A DNA stretch of 64,000 nucleotides from Acidimicrobiales bacterium (lineage in GTDB: Bacteria; Actinomycetota; Acidimicrobiia; Acidimicrobiales; SZUA-35). A program made the position numbers and the translations under genes. The DNA is taken from contig JABDIY010000137.1 of NCBI GenBank assembly GCA_013003535.1, positions 1 to 64,000 of the forward strand, given 5' to 3'. Below the pieces are notes generated by a model, which worked only from the letters and a program-made list of their open reading frames with translations, had not been told where the DNA came from and ran no database searches. Below, piece by piece: positions 9,624-19,822 of this stretch; positions within the stretch are counted from its first letter, which is position 1; every line of letters begins with the position of its first letter.

Positions 9624-10870
9624 ACCGGAATCTCCGTGGAGTCAGCTCCGGCCACCGAAACGGGCTTGGTCCATTCCAACAAACTCGCCTCCATTTTGTC
9701 CAGAACGGTGGTCGGCTCGTAGTTGTCCAGGACGTACGGTCGGCCACTCACGGCTAACTTCTTCGCCACCTCCGGTTGCGATGCCACAAAGCGCAAACAT
9801 TCCACCAGCTCTGTTGGTGTTCGATACGTGAGACCGGCCTCCGATCGCTCTACATGCCAAGAAACGACGTCACTGTCCGCATTTGCGATGACCGGAGTTC
9901 CCGCCAACCAGGCTTCCATGACCGTTCTGGAGAAGCTTTCCATTGCGCTGGGTTGCACATAGGCAGTTGCCGCCGCCATGGCATCGTTACGCTGTCCGTC
10001 GGTGATGAACCCGATGTCGATGACTCTGTCGGTGAGGTGAGTGGGAATGGTCGGATCTCCCACGCCGGCGGTAACAAGTTTCAGATCTACGCCCTGGGAA
10101 ACCGCAAATGCAAAGGCATCTAGCAGTTCGGTCCAGCCCTTTCCCCACTCCCGACGACCGGCGAAGAAGACAAACTGGCCGTCAATTCGAAAGTCGGCGC
10201 GGAACTGCTGGGGGTCGTAGGCCGGTGGGACTTCGATGCCCGCCCCCACCACTTCGGTACGAAGCGGAAGGTGAAAGATCCGCTTGGCCAGCGCCTCCTC
10301 GGGACCTGACAAGAACCAGATCCCGGCTGCCCCGTTGATGAGCGGCTGGAAGAGATCTAGATACGCCGTTTCTTCATCATGAAGGCAGGGCATCACGATC
10401 GTCTTGATGGGGTCTATTTGGCCGCAGCAAAAACTTGTCCAAAACATGTACGGGGCCACAACAATCGCTCGGTACCGGTGACTGTTGTCGAGCACGTAGT
10501 GCCATAGCTCGGGGACCCGGAGCCCGTCGTTCATCCAAAGCTGTTGATCCTGTATGGGGACGTCTTGGCCGGCCAGAATCATGCCGCCAATTCGATCCCG
10601 GTCCCGGGCCGGGCTATTGACCACGGTAGGAAACCGGCGGAGGGTGATCTCGTCGTCCATCGTCTCCCCGGCCGGGTAATGATTTGCCCAGGTGTAGTGA
10701 TCTGCTGCGCAGGTGGTGAGGACATCCACTTGCCAGCCGCGGGCGGCGAGGCCGTGAGCGGTCTCGGCCACCACGGCTTCTGCGCCCCCCACAACATCGG
10801 GGCCATAGCGGGGCGGAATGAAAGCAATCCGACCTGGACGATGCGAGTGATCTACTGACGAACCCACCAT
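9620..10870 (-). CDS. Glycosyltransferase (GT4-like)
   Basis: PPRYGPDVVGGAEAVVAETAHGLAARGWQVDVLT...AYVQPSAMESFSRTVMEAWLAGTPVIAN; overlaps the preceding minus-strand GT by a few nt. Confidence 0.85.
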   Translation of the reverse strand: MVGSSVDHSHRPGRIAFIPPRYGPDVVGGAEAVVAETAHGLAARGWQVDVLTTCAADHYTWANHYPAGETMDDEITLRRFPTVVNSPARDRDRIGGMILAGQDVPIQDQQLWMNDGLRVPELWHYVLDNSHRYRAIVVAPYMFWTSFCCGQIDPIKTIVMPCLHDEETAYLDLFQPLINGAAGIWFLSGPEEALAKRIFHLPLRTEVVGAGIEVPPAYDPQQFRADFRIDGQFVFFAGRREWGKGWTELLDAFAFAVSQGVDLKLVTAGVGDPTIPTHLTDRVIDIGFITDGQRNDAMAAATAYVQPSAMESFSRTVMEAWLAGTPVIANADSDVVSWHVERSEAGLTYRTPTELVECLRFVASQPEVAKKLAVSGRPYVLDNYEPTTVLDKMEASLLEWTKPVSVAGADSTEIPV

Positions 10871-10930
10871 GGGCCCCGAAACTAGTCGAATTCTGGCCCC
10901 CCGCAGGTGAGGCCGTAGTCTGGAGGCACT

Positions 10931-13069
10931 ATGGCATTTGATCCCGGTTTAGATCACCTCGCACGATGGCGTGCAGCTGCAGAGAAAGAACTCCGCGGCC
11001 GACCCCTCGCCGAACTGACGGTGACCACGCCCGAACGCATCGCCGTCGCCCCGCTCTATACAGCCGCAGATCTGGAGGACTTGGATCACCTGAACTCTGT
11101 GCCCGGTGAAGCCCCGTACCTTCGAGGGCCAAGGGCCACGATGTACACAAATCGGCCGTGGACTATTCGGCAGTACGCCGGCTTTAGCACGGCCGAGGAA
11201 TCCAATGCGTTCTACCGAGCCAACCTGGCCGCCGGACAGAAAGGCCTCAGCGTGGCCTTCGACCTCGCCACACATCGAGGCTATGACTCGGACCATCCGC
11301 GGGTGGAGGGCGACGTTGGCAAAGCCGGCGTGGCCGTCGACAGCGTTGAGGACATGAAAATTCTCTTCGACCAAATCCCGCTCGACAAGATGAGTGTCTC
11401 GATGACCATGAACGGTGCAGTCCTCCCGGTTCTCGCCTGCTTTGTGGTTGCCGGCGAGGAACAGGGAGTTGAGCAGAGCCAGCTCAGCGGAACCATCCAA
11501 AACGACATCCTGAAGGAGTTCATGGTCCGCAACACCTACATCTACCCGCCCGAACCGAGTATGCGGATCGTTGCCGACATCATTGCGTTCACGGCGATGC
11601 ACATGCCGCGATTCAACAGCATCAGCATCAGCGGATACCACATCCAAGAAGCCGGCGCCACGGTGGACCTGGAGCTGGCGTACACACTGGCCGATGGCGT
11701 GGAGTATGTGAGGGCCGCGTTGGCGCAGGGGCTGGACGTCGACGCGTTCGCCGGGCGACTCAGCTTCTTCTTCAACATCGGTATGGACTTCTTCATGGAG
11801 ATCGCCAAACTGCGGGCGGCCCGATTGTTGTGGGCTGAACTCATGGCACAGTTCGAACCCAAGGAACCGGCGTCATCGATGCTACGGACCCATTGCCAAA
11901 CCAGCGGCGTCAGCCTCACCGAGCAAGATCCCCACAACAATGTCATTCGCACAACAATCGAGGCCTTGGCCGGGGTTCTGGGGGGCACCCAGAGCCTGCA
12001 CACCAACAGCTTCGACGAAGCACTCGGTCTGCCAACCGAATTCAGTGCTCGAATCGCCCGCAATACCCAACTCATCCTCGCCGAAGAGACCGGAATTACC
12101 CGAACGGTTGATCCTTTGGGAGGAAGTTATTACGTGGAGAAACTGACCTCTGACCTGGCCCAGCGAGCACGAGAGCATCTGGCGGAGATCGCCGAACTCG
12201 GAGGGATGACCAGAGCGATCAACTCGGGAATGCCAAAGCTCCGGATCGAAGAGGCCGCAGCAAATCGCCAGGCTCGCGTCGACCTTGGCCACGACGTGGT
12301 GGTCGGTGTGAACAAATACACCGTTGAGAACGCCGAGCGCGTCGAGGTGCTGCAGATCGACAACACCGCAGTACGTGAGGCGCAGCTCGCTCGATTGGAA
12401 ACCACCAGATCCAACCGCGATCCTGCCGCCGTGACCGCTGCCCTCGCAGCCTTGACCGAGGCGGCCGGTTCGACCGACAACCTGCTGGCGGCCTGCATTG
12501 AAGCGGCGCGGGTACGGGCGACCGTCGGCGAGATGAGCGATGCCATGGAAGCGGTATTCGGACGACATAGTGCCGAGACCCGTACGATCAGCGGTGTGTA
12601 CTCTGCGAACTACGACGGCGACCACGATTTTGCCGAAGTGTTGGCCAAGGCCGATGCCTTCGCAAAGCTGGCGGGGCGCCGACCCCGAATGCTGGTCTGC
12701 AAGATGGGCCAGGACGGCCATGATCGCGGCGCCAAGGTGATCGCAACCGGTTTTGCTGATCTGGGATTTGATGTGGATGTGGGACCTCTCTTCCAAACCC
12801 CTGCTGAGGTCGCCCGCTCCGCGATCGACAACGACGTGCACGTGGTTGGAGTCTCCAGTCAGGCGGCGGGCCACACCACGCTGGTGCCGCAGTTGATCGA
12901 TCAGCTCCGGGAACAAGGTGCCGACGACATCAAGGTGATCTGCGGCGGTGTCATACCCCCCGATGACTACCAGTTCCTTCTGGATGCCGGTGTGGCAGCG
13001 ATTTTCGGTCCGGGATCGAATATCGTCTCGGCAGCCGACGACGTCTTGGCACTTCTGACCGTCAACTGA
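10931..13069 (+). CDS. scpA: Methylmalonyl-CoA mutase
   Basis: [62 protein letters not shown]-terminal B12 domain [31 protein letters not shown]. Confidence 0.97.
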   Translation: MAFDPGLDHLARWRAAAEKELRGRPLAELTVTTPERIAVAPLYTAADLEDLDHLNSVPGEAPYLRGPRATMYTNRPWTIRQYAGFSTAEESNAFYRANLAAGQKGLSVAFDLATHRGYDSDHPRVEGDVGKAGVAVDSVEDMKILFDQIPLDKMSVSMTMNGAVLPVLACFVVAGEEQGVEQSQLSGTIQNDILKEFMVRNTYIYPPEPSMRIVADIIAFTAMHMPRFNSISISGYHIQEAGATVDLELAYTLADGVEYVRAALAQGLDVDAFAGRLSFFFNIGMDFFMEIAKLRAARLLWAELMAQFEPKEPASSMLRTHCQTSGVSLTEQDPHNNVIRTTIEALAGVLGGTQSLHTNSFDEALGLPTEFSARIARNTQLILAEETGITRTVDPLGGSYYVEKLTSDLAQRAREHLAEIAELGGMTRAINSGMPKLRIEEAAANRQARVDLGHDVVVGVNKYTVENAERVEVLQIDNTAVREAQLARLETTRSNRDPAAVTAALAALTEAAGSTDNLLAACIEAARVRATVGEMSDAMEAVFGRHSAETRTISGVYSANYDGDHDFAEVLAKADAFAKLAGRRPRMLVCKMGQDGHDRGAKVIATGFADLGFDVDVGPLFQTPAEVARSAIDNDVHVVGVSSQAAGHTTLVPQLIDQLREQGADDIKVICGGVIPPDDYQFLLDAGVAAIFGPGSNIVSAADDVLALLTVN

Positions 13070-13075
13070 CCGCCG

Positions 13076-14407
13076 ATGACGAATCTGCCCGGCCTCGTTG
13101 CCAACTTGCGGGCGGGCGATCGGCGCGCCCTCGCCAAGGCCATCACGCTAGTGGAGAGCCGCAACCCCGCCCATCTGACGGACAAGGCGCATCTTCTGGA
13201 CCTGTTAATTGGCGGACATCGCCCGGCGGACACCACTCGACTGGGGATTTCTGGGACGCCCGGGGTGGGAAAGTCTACGCTCATCGAGGCCTTCGGTAGG
13301 CGTTTGATCAGCCAGGGACGGCGGGTGGCGGTCCTGGCAGTTGATCCCAGTAGCGCCCTTTCTGGCGGGAGCATTCTTGGCGACAAGACTCGAATGCCCG
13401 AGCTCGCAATATCACCCGATGCCTATGTCCGCCCGTCCCCTGCCGGTGGAGGCCTCGGTGGCATTACCAGTGCAACGGCAGCAACGATTACCTGCTGTGA
13501 AGCGGGCGGCTTCGACTACATCATTGTGGAGACCGTCGGCATTGGGCAGAGTGAGACGGCGGTCGCCGGTGTCACCGACCTTTTTCTTCTTCTCCACTCC
13601 CCCGGCGGCGGTGACGAACTCCAGGGAATCAAGCGCGGAGTGATGGAACTCGCTGACAGGGTGGCGGTCACCAAAGCCGATGGCGAGCTCCTACCGGCTG
13701 CAAAACGGGCCCAGGCCGAATTGCGTTCAGCGCTTCACCTTCTCCGCCCCAAACCGGGCCGGGAGCCAACCGAAGTAGATCTGGTGTCGGCCCGCACCGG
13801 TGATGGAGTGGACAATTTGCTGCTTGCCCTCACCCACCAGCACACAGGATTAAGCCGCTCCGGAGCGTTGAAGGAACTGCGCGAAACCCAGGTGCGGCAA
13901 CAGTTTGAGGAGGCAATGACGGATGGGATTCGGGCACGAGCCTTCCGCATCGGATCACCGGCTTTGCGAAATAAACTCCAGATTGAGGTGGAGGCTGGCC
14001 GCAAAGCCCCAATGGCCGGAGCGATCGAGTGGCTGGCCCACGAGCCGATTCAGCCAACCGACCGAGCCACTGAGATCAATGCCATCACGCTCGGAGTGGC
14101 CGAGATGACTCGGTCCATCGCCTTCTACCAGGCGCTGGGGCTGGAACTGCAGTTTCGGGCCAACGACAACGGTTTCGCCACCTTCCGTCACGGTAGGAAC
14201 TTCATCAATCTTGAGAAAAACGAAAGACCCGGCTCCAACTGGGGCCGGGTAGTCCTCTTCGTGCCTGACCCTGATGCCATCCATAAGCTCGTGGTAGGTG
14301 CCGGCTTCACTGCTGAGACTGAACCTCAGGACGCCCCTTGGGGTGAGCGGTACTTCCACGTCCGGGATCCCGATGGCCACGAACTCAGCTTCGCTCGGAA
14401 GTTGTGA
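13076..14407 (+). CDS. meaB: MeaB/ArgK-family methylmalonyl-CoA mutase GTPase fused to a C-terminal VOC (glyoxalase-like) domain
   Basis: GTPGVGKSTLIEAFGRRL, AVDPSS..GGSILGDKTRM, VETVGIGQSE; then AITLGVAEMTRSIAFYQALGLELQF...HVRDPDGHELSFARKL. Confidence 0.93.
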   Translation: MTNLPGLVANLRAGDRRALAKAITLVESRNPAHLTDKAHLLDLLIGGHRPADTTRLGISGTPGVGKSTLIEAFGRRLISQGRRVAVLAVDPSSALSGGSILGDKTRMPELAISPDAYVRPSPAGGGLGGITSATAATITCCEAGGFDYIIVETVGIGQSETAVAGVTDLFLLLHSPGGGDELQGIKRGVMELADRVAVTKADGELLPAAKRAQAELRSALHLLRPKPGREPTEVDLVSARTGDGVDNLLLALTHQHTGLSRSGALKELRETQVRQQFEEAMTDGIRARAFRIGSPALRNKLQIEVEAGRKAPMAGAIEWLAHEPIQPTDRATEINAITLGVAEMTRSIAFYQALGLELQFRANDNGFATFRHGRNFINLEKNERPGSNWGRVVLFVPDPDAIHKLVVGAGFTAETEPQDAPWGERYFHVRDPDGHELSFARKL

Positions 14408-14409
14408 GC

Positions 14410-14466
14410 TCGACTAGGCACCGCCGCCCAGGCGCATCAGCTGAAGAAGATGAGGTGCCTAGTCGA
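14410..14466. terminator. Perfect 13-nt inverted repeat (tcgactaggcacc / ggtgcctagtcga) after meaB-VOC; possible transcription end structure
   Basis: Arms 14410-14422 and 14454-14466 read from sequence; starts 3 nt past the meaB stop; no T-tract. Confidence 0.5.
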
Positions 14467-14710
14467 ACTGCCGTGGAGGGGTACTCCACGTTGAATTGAG
14501 CGGCTCTTGGAGCCAAGTCTGCATCTGCTTCTCCATGAACGAGATGAGCTGCATGCGCTGATCAATACGGTCGTCGAGCAGATCGTGGACGTCGGTGCCC
14601 TCGAGACCGTCGAGAATCATCTCGAACGCATTCACCTTTACCCGACAGCCGCTGATGCGGTTTGGTGTGGGTGCGAAGACTGAGGCGGTGGTGGTGTGAG
14701 GCCGAAGCAT
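14459..14710 (-). CDS. Small hypothetical protein (true start may be GTG at 14635)
   Basis: ORF track; NAFEMILDGLEGTDVHDLLDDRIDQRMQLISFMEKQMQTWLQEPL looks protein-like; no family recognised. Confidence 0.3.
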   Translation of the reverse strand: MLRPHTTTASVFAPTPNRISGCRVKVNAFEMILDGLEGTDVHDLLDDRIDQRMQLISFMEKQMQTWLQEPLNSTWSTPPRQFD

Positions 14711-14788
14711 GATTCTTGTATCGGCGTGGAGATCGAGCCTCAGTATGGGCCAACGGCAGAGTCCGCACTAGGGAGAATTGCTAACGAT

Positions 14789-14860
14789 CTACCCCAGAAT
14801 CCCGGTTCGGTTCCGAAATTCCACCGATTCGCCGAATCCCAGCAACACATACTCCCTGCT
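14789..14860 (-). repeat. Remnant/duplicate of a DUF4214 C-terminal segment outside the gene
   Basis: Minus translation VLLGFGESVEFRNRTGILG* matches the neighbouring CDS tail VLIGFSESLEFKRRTGILG* at 14/19 positions, in a different frame. Confidence 0.65.
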
Positions 14861-14874
14861 CGGCGAGGATTTCG

Positions 14875-16206
14875 TCAGCCGAGAATTCCGGTTCGACGCT
14901 TGAACTCGAGCGATTCGCTGAAGCCGATCAGCACGTCCGCTCGATCGATCCCGTCCTCCAGCAAACCGGTCCAATACCGGGCACCCTTCGCGTCTGGTCC
15001 ACGGCCCAGGACGTTGAGATACACACGCTCTACGAACGCCCCGTTCGTCAGCGTTCCATAGCGGTTTCGGAATTCCGCACTCGCGGCGAAATATGATGCG
15101 ATGTCGATCAGATGAATGCGCAGTGACCGCCAGTAGCTAAAACCGGACGAATCGGGGGCTCGATCGAAAGCGGCGAGATACAGCCGGACCAGGGTGGCGT
15201 CGCGTCCGGTCATCGATCGGTACGGCTCATCGACCAAACTTCCCGTCGGGGCGGGTTCCGGCATGGGCGGCTCGGGCTGAGCAGGCTGAGCAGGCGCCGA
15301 AGGAGCGGGGGTGGAACCGACGAACCGAGAGACCGTGTCGCGAACCCGTCCCGAGGTATCAACGAATTCGATCGTCATCCGCGAAGCCGAAGCGGTAAGT
15401 CGGATCGCACCGTTCTTGTCAGCGACTCGCTTTTTCGATCCGGGAATGGGGTTGCCGCTGAATCCGAACGGCGCCCCACCGAGTCCGTTCACGAAATAGA
15501 GAATGTCTTTCTCGATGCGCTCGTAGTGGTGCCAGTGACCGGCAAATGATGCATCGATCCCCCACTGCTCAAACGGCCAGCGGATGCTCGCTTTGCCGCC
15601 TAATGGGGAGGCATACGGTGGGTAATGATGGGTCACGATTTTCCAGACCGCATTGGATGCCGCGGCGGTAGTGCGGAGCCACTCAGCTTGTTTGGATCCC
15701 GCCTTGTTTCCGTCTGGTTCGAGGTAATAATCGTCAAGGACGAACACGTGCAGCGGGCCGATTCGCACGTCGTAGTAACGACCATTGCCTGGCAGTGTCA
15801 TCAGATCGTGCCAAGCACCTCGCGTGCCGCCGTTGCCGTCACTACTCAGAAGCGGCGTTCCAGGGTCCCCCCAGTCATGGTTGCCCAGCGCGGGGAAGAA
15901 GGTTCCGGCATCCACAAAACGCTGGTAAAACCGGAGCGCTTTCCGGGGCAGGACTTCGTACGGGTCAACATCATCGGCGCTGTAGACGTTGTCACCCAGT
16001 GTGAACACGGCATCGGGCTGCCAGCGATCGACCATCCGAGCTACAGCATCTTGTCCGGGCGAGTCGACTCCATAATCACCAAAGAGCGCCACACCGACGG
16101 TTTCTTCCGCCCCCGCCGGCAGCGTCAGAAACGGAGCGACCGCCGCGGCGGCCCCGATGGTTCCAATCGCGCCAGCCCGTCCCAGAAAGTCCCGCCTCGA
16201 TTCCAC
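14875..16206 (-). CDS. Secreted (Tat-type signal) metallophosphoesterase with C-terminal DUF4214 domain
   Basis: MESRRDFLGRAGAIGTIGAAAAV; FGDYGVD, TLGDNVY, ALGNHDWGDP, HHYPPYAS, AGHWHHYER; YLNVLGRGPDAKGARYWTGLL. Confidence 0.88.
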   Translation of the reverse strand: MESRRDFLGRAGAIGTIGAAAAVAPFLTLPAGAEETVGVALFGDYGVDSPGQDAVARMVDRWQPDAVFTLGDNVYSADDVDPYEVLPRKALRFYQRFVDAGTFFPALGNHDWGDPGTPLLSSDGNGGTRGAWHDLMTLPGNGRYYDVRIGPLHVFVLDDYYLEPDGNKAGSKQAEWLRTTAAASNAVWKIVTHHYPPYASPLGGKASIRWPFEQWGIDASFAGHWHHYERIEKDILYFVNGLGGAPFGFSGNPIPGSKKRVADKNGAIRLTASASRMTIEFVDTSGRVRDTVSRFVGSTPAPSAPAQPAQPEPPMPEPAPTGSLVDEPYRSMTGRDATLVRLYLAAFDRAPDSSGFSYWRSLRIHLIDIASYFAASAEFRNRYGTLTNGAFVERVYLNVLGRGPDAKGARYWTGLLEDGIDRADVLIGFSESLEFKRRTGILG

Positions 16207-16296
16207 CGCCCCAAAAGTACCGGGTTGGCAGGGACCACGACCGTGCTCAAACCCGATGATCGATGAGCAATGCCACCCGGAGTGGTGCTTTTACCA

Positions 16297-17472
16297 CTAT
16301 TTCGGCGGCTCCTGCGTGGGTTTCTGGTCATGAGTTTCGGCCGCTTCGATCGCCAGTTCCAACTCGTGAGCGCGATGCAAGGACGGCACAAACTCGGTGA
16401 GCGCTATGCGGATGGCCGCAGCGGCGGGCACGGCGAGCAAGGCGCCCCAAATGCCGGCTACTGTGGCTCCGATCGCCAACGACAACAAAATCGTCACCGG
16501 ATGCAGCGCCACCGCTCGCCCGAGAAGCAACGGTGCCAGGAAGTTGCCTTCCAGCTGCTGCACGCCCAGCACTACCACTACGACGATAAGAGCCGTTCCC
16601 GGGCCGTTGGTGGCCAGCGCTATACCGGCGGCCAAGATCCCCGCCAACGTGGCACCGACGACGGGTATGAAGGCCCCCATGAACGTGAGCAGCGCCAACG
16701 GGACATACAGCGGGACGTCGAGAATCGCCAGCGCGATTCCGATAAGGATTCCATCAACAAGGCCGGTCAGGCCGACGCCTCGAAGGTAGCTCGCCGTGGT
16801 CTGCCAAATTTCGGACCCAACTCGATTCAGCCGGTCGGCGCGGCCGTCACCGACCAGAACTGCGAGGTAGGCAGGAAATCGATCTCCATCTTTGCAGATG
16901 AAGAACAAGACGGTGAGAGCGATAAAGAGGCCAGAGAATACGGAGGTGGCAAAGCCTCCGATGCTGGCGGCGCTGTCGGCGTTGACGATCCCGGAGTCGT
17001 TGATCCAGTCACCTAGCTGCTCATCGAAATTGTCCATCCGTTCGGGATCCACGTTGAACGGAGGTTTGGTGAGTCGATCCTGCAACTCATCGATGGCTTC
17101 GTTGGCACGGAGCTCGATCTCCGGCGCCTGATCAACTACTTGACGGACCACGAAGGACCCCATCAGGGTCAACACCAGGATCGAGCCGACAAAAACGATC
17201 ACCGCAGCCAAAGATCGCGGCACACCCACCTTCCGGAGTTTCGTGGCTAGCGGCTGGAGGACGCTACCGATGAGCATCGCCGTGATGATTGGTAGCGCCA
17301 CCGCGCGAACACGGATGAAGAGCAGGAAACCCAGATACGCCACGGCGGCAACCGAAAGAATCCGGAGGCTGATGATCCCCGCGGTCTCCAGCACCTTGGT
17401 GTCCGCTCCATCGGAGATCATCGGGACACGATCTCGTATTCCCCGCCGAGCCTTAGCATTCGAATCAACCAC
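16297..17472 (-). CDS. AI-2E family transporter (start may be 17421)
   Basis: Multi-TM; YVPLALLTFMGAFIPVVGATLAGILAAGIALATNGP; VGIWGALLAVPAAAAIRI-type C-terminal signature. Confidence 0.88.
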   Translation of the reverse strand: MVDSNAKARRGIRDRVPMISDGADTKVLETAGIISLRILSVAAVAYLGFLLFIRVRAVALPIITAMLIGSVLQPLATKLRKVGVPRSLAAVIVFVGSILVLTLMGSFVVRQVVDQAPEIELRANEAIDELQDRLTKPPFNVDPERMDNFDEQLGDWINDSGIVNADSAASIGGFATSVFSGLFIALTVLFFICKDGDRFPAYLAVLVGDGRADRLNRVGSEIWQTTASYLRGVGLTGLVDGILIGIALAILDVPLYVPLALLTFMGAFIPVVGATLAGILAAGIALATNGPGTALIVVVVVLGVQQLEGNFLAPLLLGRAVALHPVTILLSLAIGATVAGIWGALLAVPAAAAIRIALTEFVPSLHRAHELELAIEAAETHDQKPTQEPPK

Positions 17473-17584
17473 GGCTCAACTGTGGCAGATCATTCGGTCC
17501 GATCTAGTTAGCCTGCGTCAACTCGTACCCGATATCTGGCGACTGGTCACTCCTGGCCTTCTGGCGGCATGCAAGTATCGCCTC

Positions 17585-18694
17585 GTGGATGTCAACGAGC
17601 TCCTGCATCATCAACGCTCCGCTCATGTTGCGCAAATGCCTCCGGGAGCTCAGGTACTCCTCAGCGCTGGCTGTGCCGGGGCCTGGTACTTCGATTGGAT
17701 CGAGCGGTACTACGGCAAGGTCCCGTTGCATATTGGCGTGGAGTACTACATGCCCCGGCCCGAGACCCTGCCGAACAACGTCCAGTGGATAGAAAACACC
17801 GCCGGTGACATGCGAGACGTGCCGACCGCCTCGGTCGACATTGTTCTCAGCGGACAGAATATCGAGCACCTTTGGCTCGATGACATGGTCAGTTTCATGC
17901 TCGAAGCGTCGCGAGTTCTCCGGTCTGGAGGACATCTCGTTGTCGACAGCCCCAACAGGACACAGACCGCCGCACTTCAATGGCCCCACCCTGAGCACAC
18001 GGTGGAGTTGACCTATGAAGAGGCCGTGAGGACCATGGAGCTAGCTGGCTTCGCAGTGACGAAGCGAGCCGGGCTTTGGCTGATAAACGAAGACGGGAGG
18101 GTACGCGACTACGAACCGGCGGATCCGACCGATGAGGTCGTTCGGGCTGTCCGAGCGGTCAATCACCCAGAAGAATCCTTTGTCTGGTGGATCGAGGGGC
18201 AGAAGGCCTCCGAGCCTGATGAGGACGGCCTGCGGAGACACCTCGCCGCCATCTTTGAGCTGGCTTGGCCCGAGCGTTTACAGCGTTTCCGGATTCTCGG
18301 TGCCACCGAACTTCCAGGGTCAAATGTGCTTCTGAACGAGCTCGGCTATCCATCTGTCGTCATGTTTGGACCATACACCCCCTTACCGGCTGGCCGATTC
18401 TCCGTAACCTTCAGAATCACAGGCGAGGACGAGATGGCGGAAAGCCCCGGCGCCTTAGATGTTCTAGCCGACGAGACGGTCATCTGGTCCGAGTCGATTC
18501 CTCCGCTCGCGCCAGGTGAGGTGTTCACGCCAACCGCATCCTTCGAGCTGACCGAAGAAATAACCTTCGGCGTCCAGTTCCGGGTTCACTCCAACGGGAC
18601 CGCCCACTTTCACACCCGTCGGTCGGTCGACTTCGTGGACCATCTCGAGACCACAGCCGGGCCGGCGTACTGTCGCCGATTCGACCCCCTCTAG
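17585..18694 (+). CDS. Class I SAM-dependent methyltransferase with C-terminal beta-rich extension (start uncertain)
   Basis: VLLSAGCAGAWYFDWIERYY...VDIVLSGQNIEHLWLDDMVSFMLEASRVLRSGGHLVVDSPN. Confidence 0.75.
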   Translation: MDVNELLHHQRSAHVAQMPPGAQVLLSAGCAGAWYFDWIERYYGKVPLHIGVEYYMPRPETLPNNVQWIENTAGDMRDVPTASVDIVLSGQNIEHLWLDDMVSFMLEASRVLRSGGHLVVDSPNRTQTAALQWPHPEHTVELTYEEAVRTMELAGFAVTKRAGLWLINEDGRVRDYEPADPTDEVVRAVRAVNHPEESFVWWIEGQKASEPDEDGLRRHLAAIFELAWPERLQRFRILGATELPGSNVLLNELGYPSVVMFGPYTPLPAGRFSVTFRITGEDEMAESPGALDVLADETVIWSESIPPLAPGEVFTPTASFELTEEITFGVQFRVHSNGTAHFHTRRSVDFVDHLETTAGPAYCRRFDPL

Positions 18695-18700
18695 GCACTA

Positions 18701-19822
18701 GTGTCACTGCTTGGCAAATCCGCGAAAAGGAGCATGATGCCAAACCCCCAAAGTCTCCCCAGGCGTGCAAAAGCCGCAGCGAAGTCCATAATCGGAACGG
18801 ACCAAAACCTCGTTCACCTCATACACGCCGTGAAGAACGAGGTGACTGGGAAATTGGCCCAGATGCACGAGGATCTGAACTCAGGCTTCGTGTCCATTTC
18901 GGAAGAGGCGGCGATCCTGGCGATGCAGATCAGGAGTGTCCGTGACAACTTCTCCAGTCAAACCGAGCTCACCCAGGCCGCGATCGACGAGGTTCGCGCC
19001 ATTCGATTCGAGCTCGCACAACATCGAGCGGAGATGGCTGACACCCTCGCCCACCTGGCCCCTAGTGTGCGCCTGAAATCACTCCAGGAGGGCTCAGTCG
19101 GAATCGACCAGGTGGACGAGTCAGCCGCAGCCTTCCTGAACTACGCCGCCTCCCATCGCGGTCCGCTGGCGGAGAAAAACCTCTGGATCAACAACCCCGT
19201 CGTCGTGGAGTGGCTGGAAGGTAATGCCCGAATCGGAGCGGTCAACGAGCGAATCATGGAGGTCCCGTATGTGCTCCAGAGCCTGGCACCCCTCCCACCG
19301 GGTTCCGCCGTGTTGGACATTGGCGGAGGCGAAAGTACGTTGGGTTTCTCCTTGGCATCCCTTGGCTATCGGACCACAGTCATCGAGCCCCAGGGATACC
19401 CGTTTGAACATCCAAACCTGGAAGTATTGCTCCATCCTCTCGAAGATCTCCCGCCTGGGCGGACCTTCGATGCAGTGGTGCTCTTATCGACCATCGAACA
19501 CTTTGGTATCGGTCATTACTCAGGCGGGCCAGAGCCCGACGAAGATGCCGACCTCGCTGCGATGAAGTTAGTGGCCAAGCTGTTGTCACCGAACGGTTTG
19601 CTTTCGCTAACAGTTCCATATGGCCCTGCCGAGGTGAACGAACTGGAGAGGATCTACGACCTCGAACGTTTGCAGCGGCTCCTTGAAGGTTGGGACATTC
19701 TGGATGCCAGAATTGGCCGCCGGGCCGACGCCACTACGTGGGTTCTCGAATCGAACGAACTATCCAGTCCAAGCGGGCCCGGTCGAGTCGCAATGCTGAC
19801 AGCTCGTCCCCGCCAGTCGTGA
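18701..19822 (+). CDS. Class I SAM-dependent methyltransferase with N-terminal coiled coil
   Basis: GSAVLDIGGGESTLGFSLASLGYRTTVIEP...FDAVVLLSTIEHFGIGHY; GTG start. Confidence 0.75.
   Translation: MSLLGKSAKRSMMPNPQSLPRRAKAAAKSIIGTDQNLVHLIHAVKNEVTGKLAQMHEDLNSGFVSISEEAAILAMQIRSVRDNFSSQTELTQAAIDEVRAIRFELAQHRAEMADTLAHLAPSVRLKSLQEGSVGIDQVDESAAAFLNYAASHRGPLAEKNLWINNPVVVEWLEGNARIGAVNERIMEVPYVLQSLAPLPPGSAVLDIGGGESTLGFSLASLGYRTTVIEPQGYPFEHPNLEVLLHPLEDLPPGRTFDAVVLLSTIEHFGIGHYSGGPEPDEDADLAAMKLVAKLLSPNGLLSLTVPYGPAEVNELERIYDLERLQRLLEGWDILDARIGRRADATTWVLESNELSSPSGPGRVAMLTARPRQS

Noticed and set aside
11882-12916. Long minus-strand ORF (344 aa) antisense to methylmalonyl-CoA mutase, and similar long antisense ORFs at 2171-3067, 4057-4893 and 44902-46044
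   Set aside because: Opposite strand carries clearly recognisable proteins; the antisense translations show no family motifs and are typical of high-GC shadow ORFs.
13900-14407. VOC domain as a methylmalonyl-CoA epimerase
   Set aside because: The first-strand metal-ligand His expected in Mce appears to be Ala; kept as a VOC domain of unknown function.
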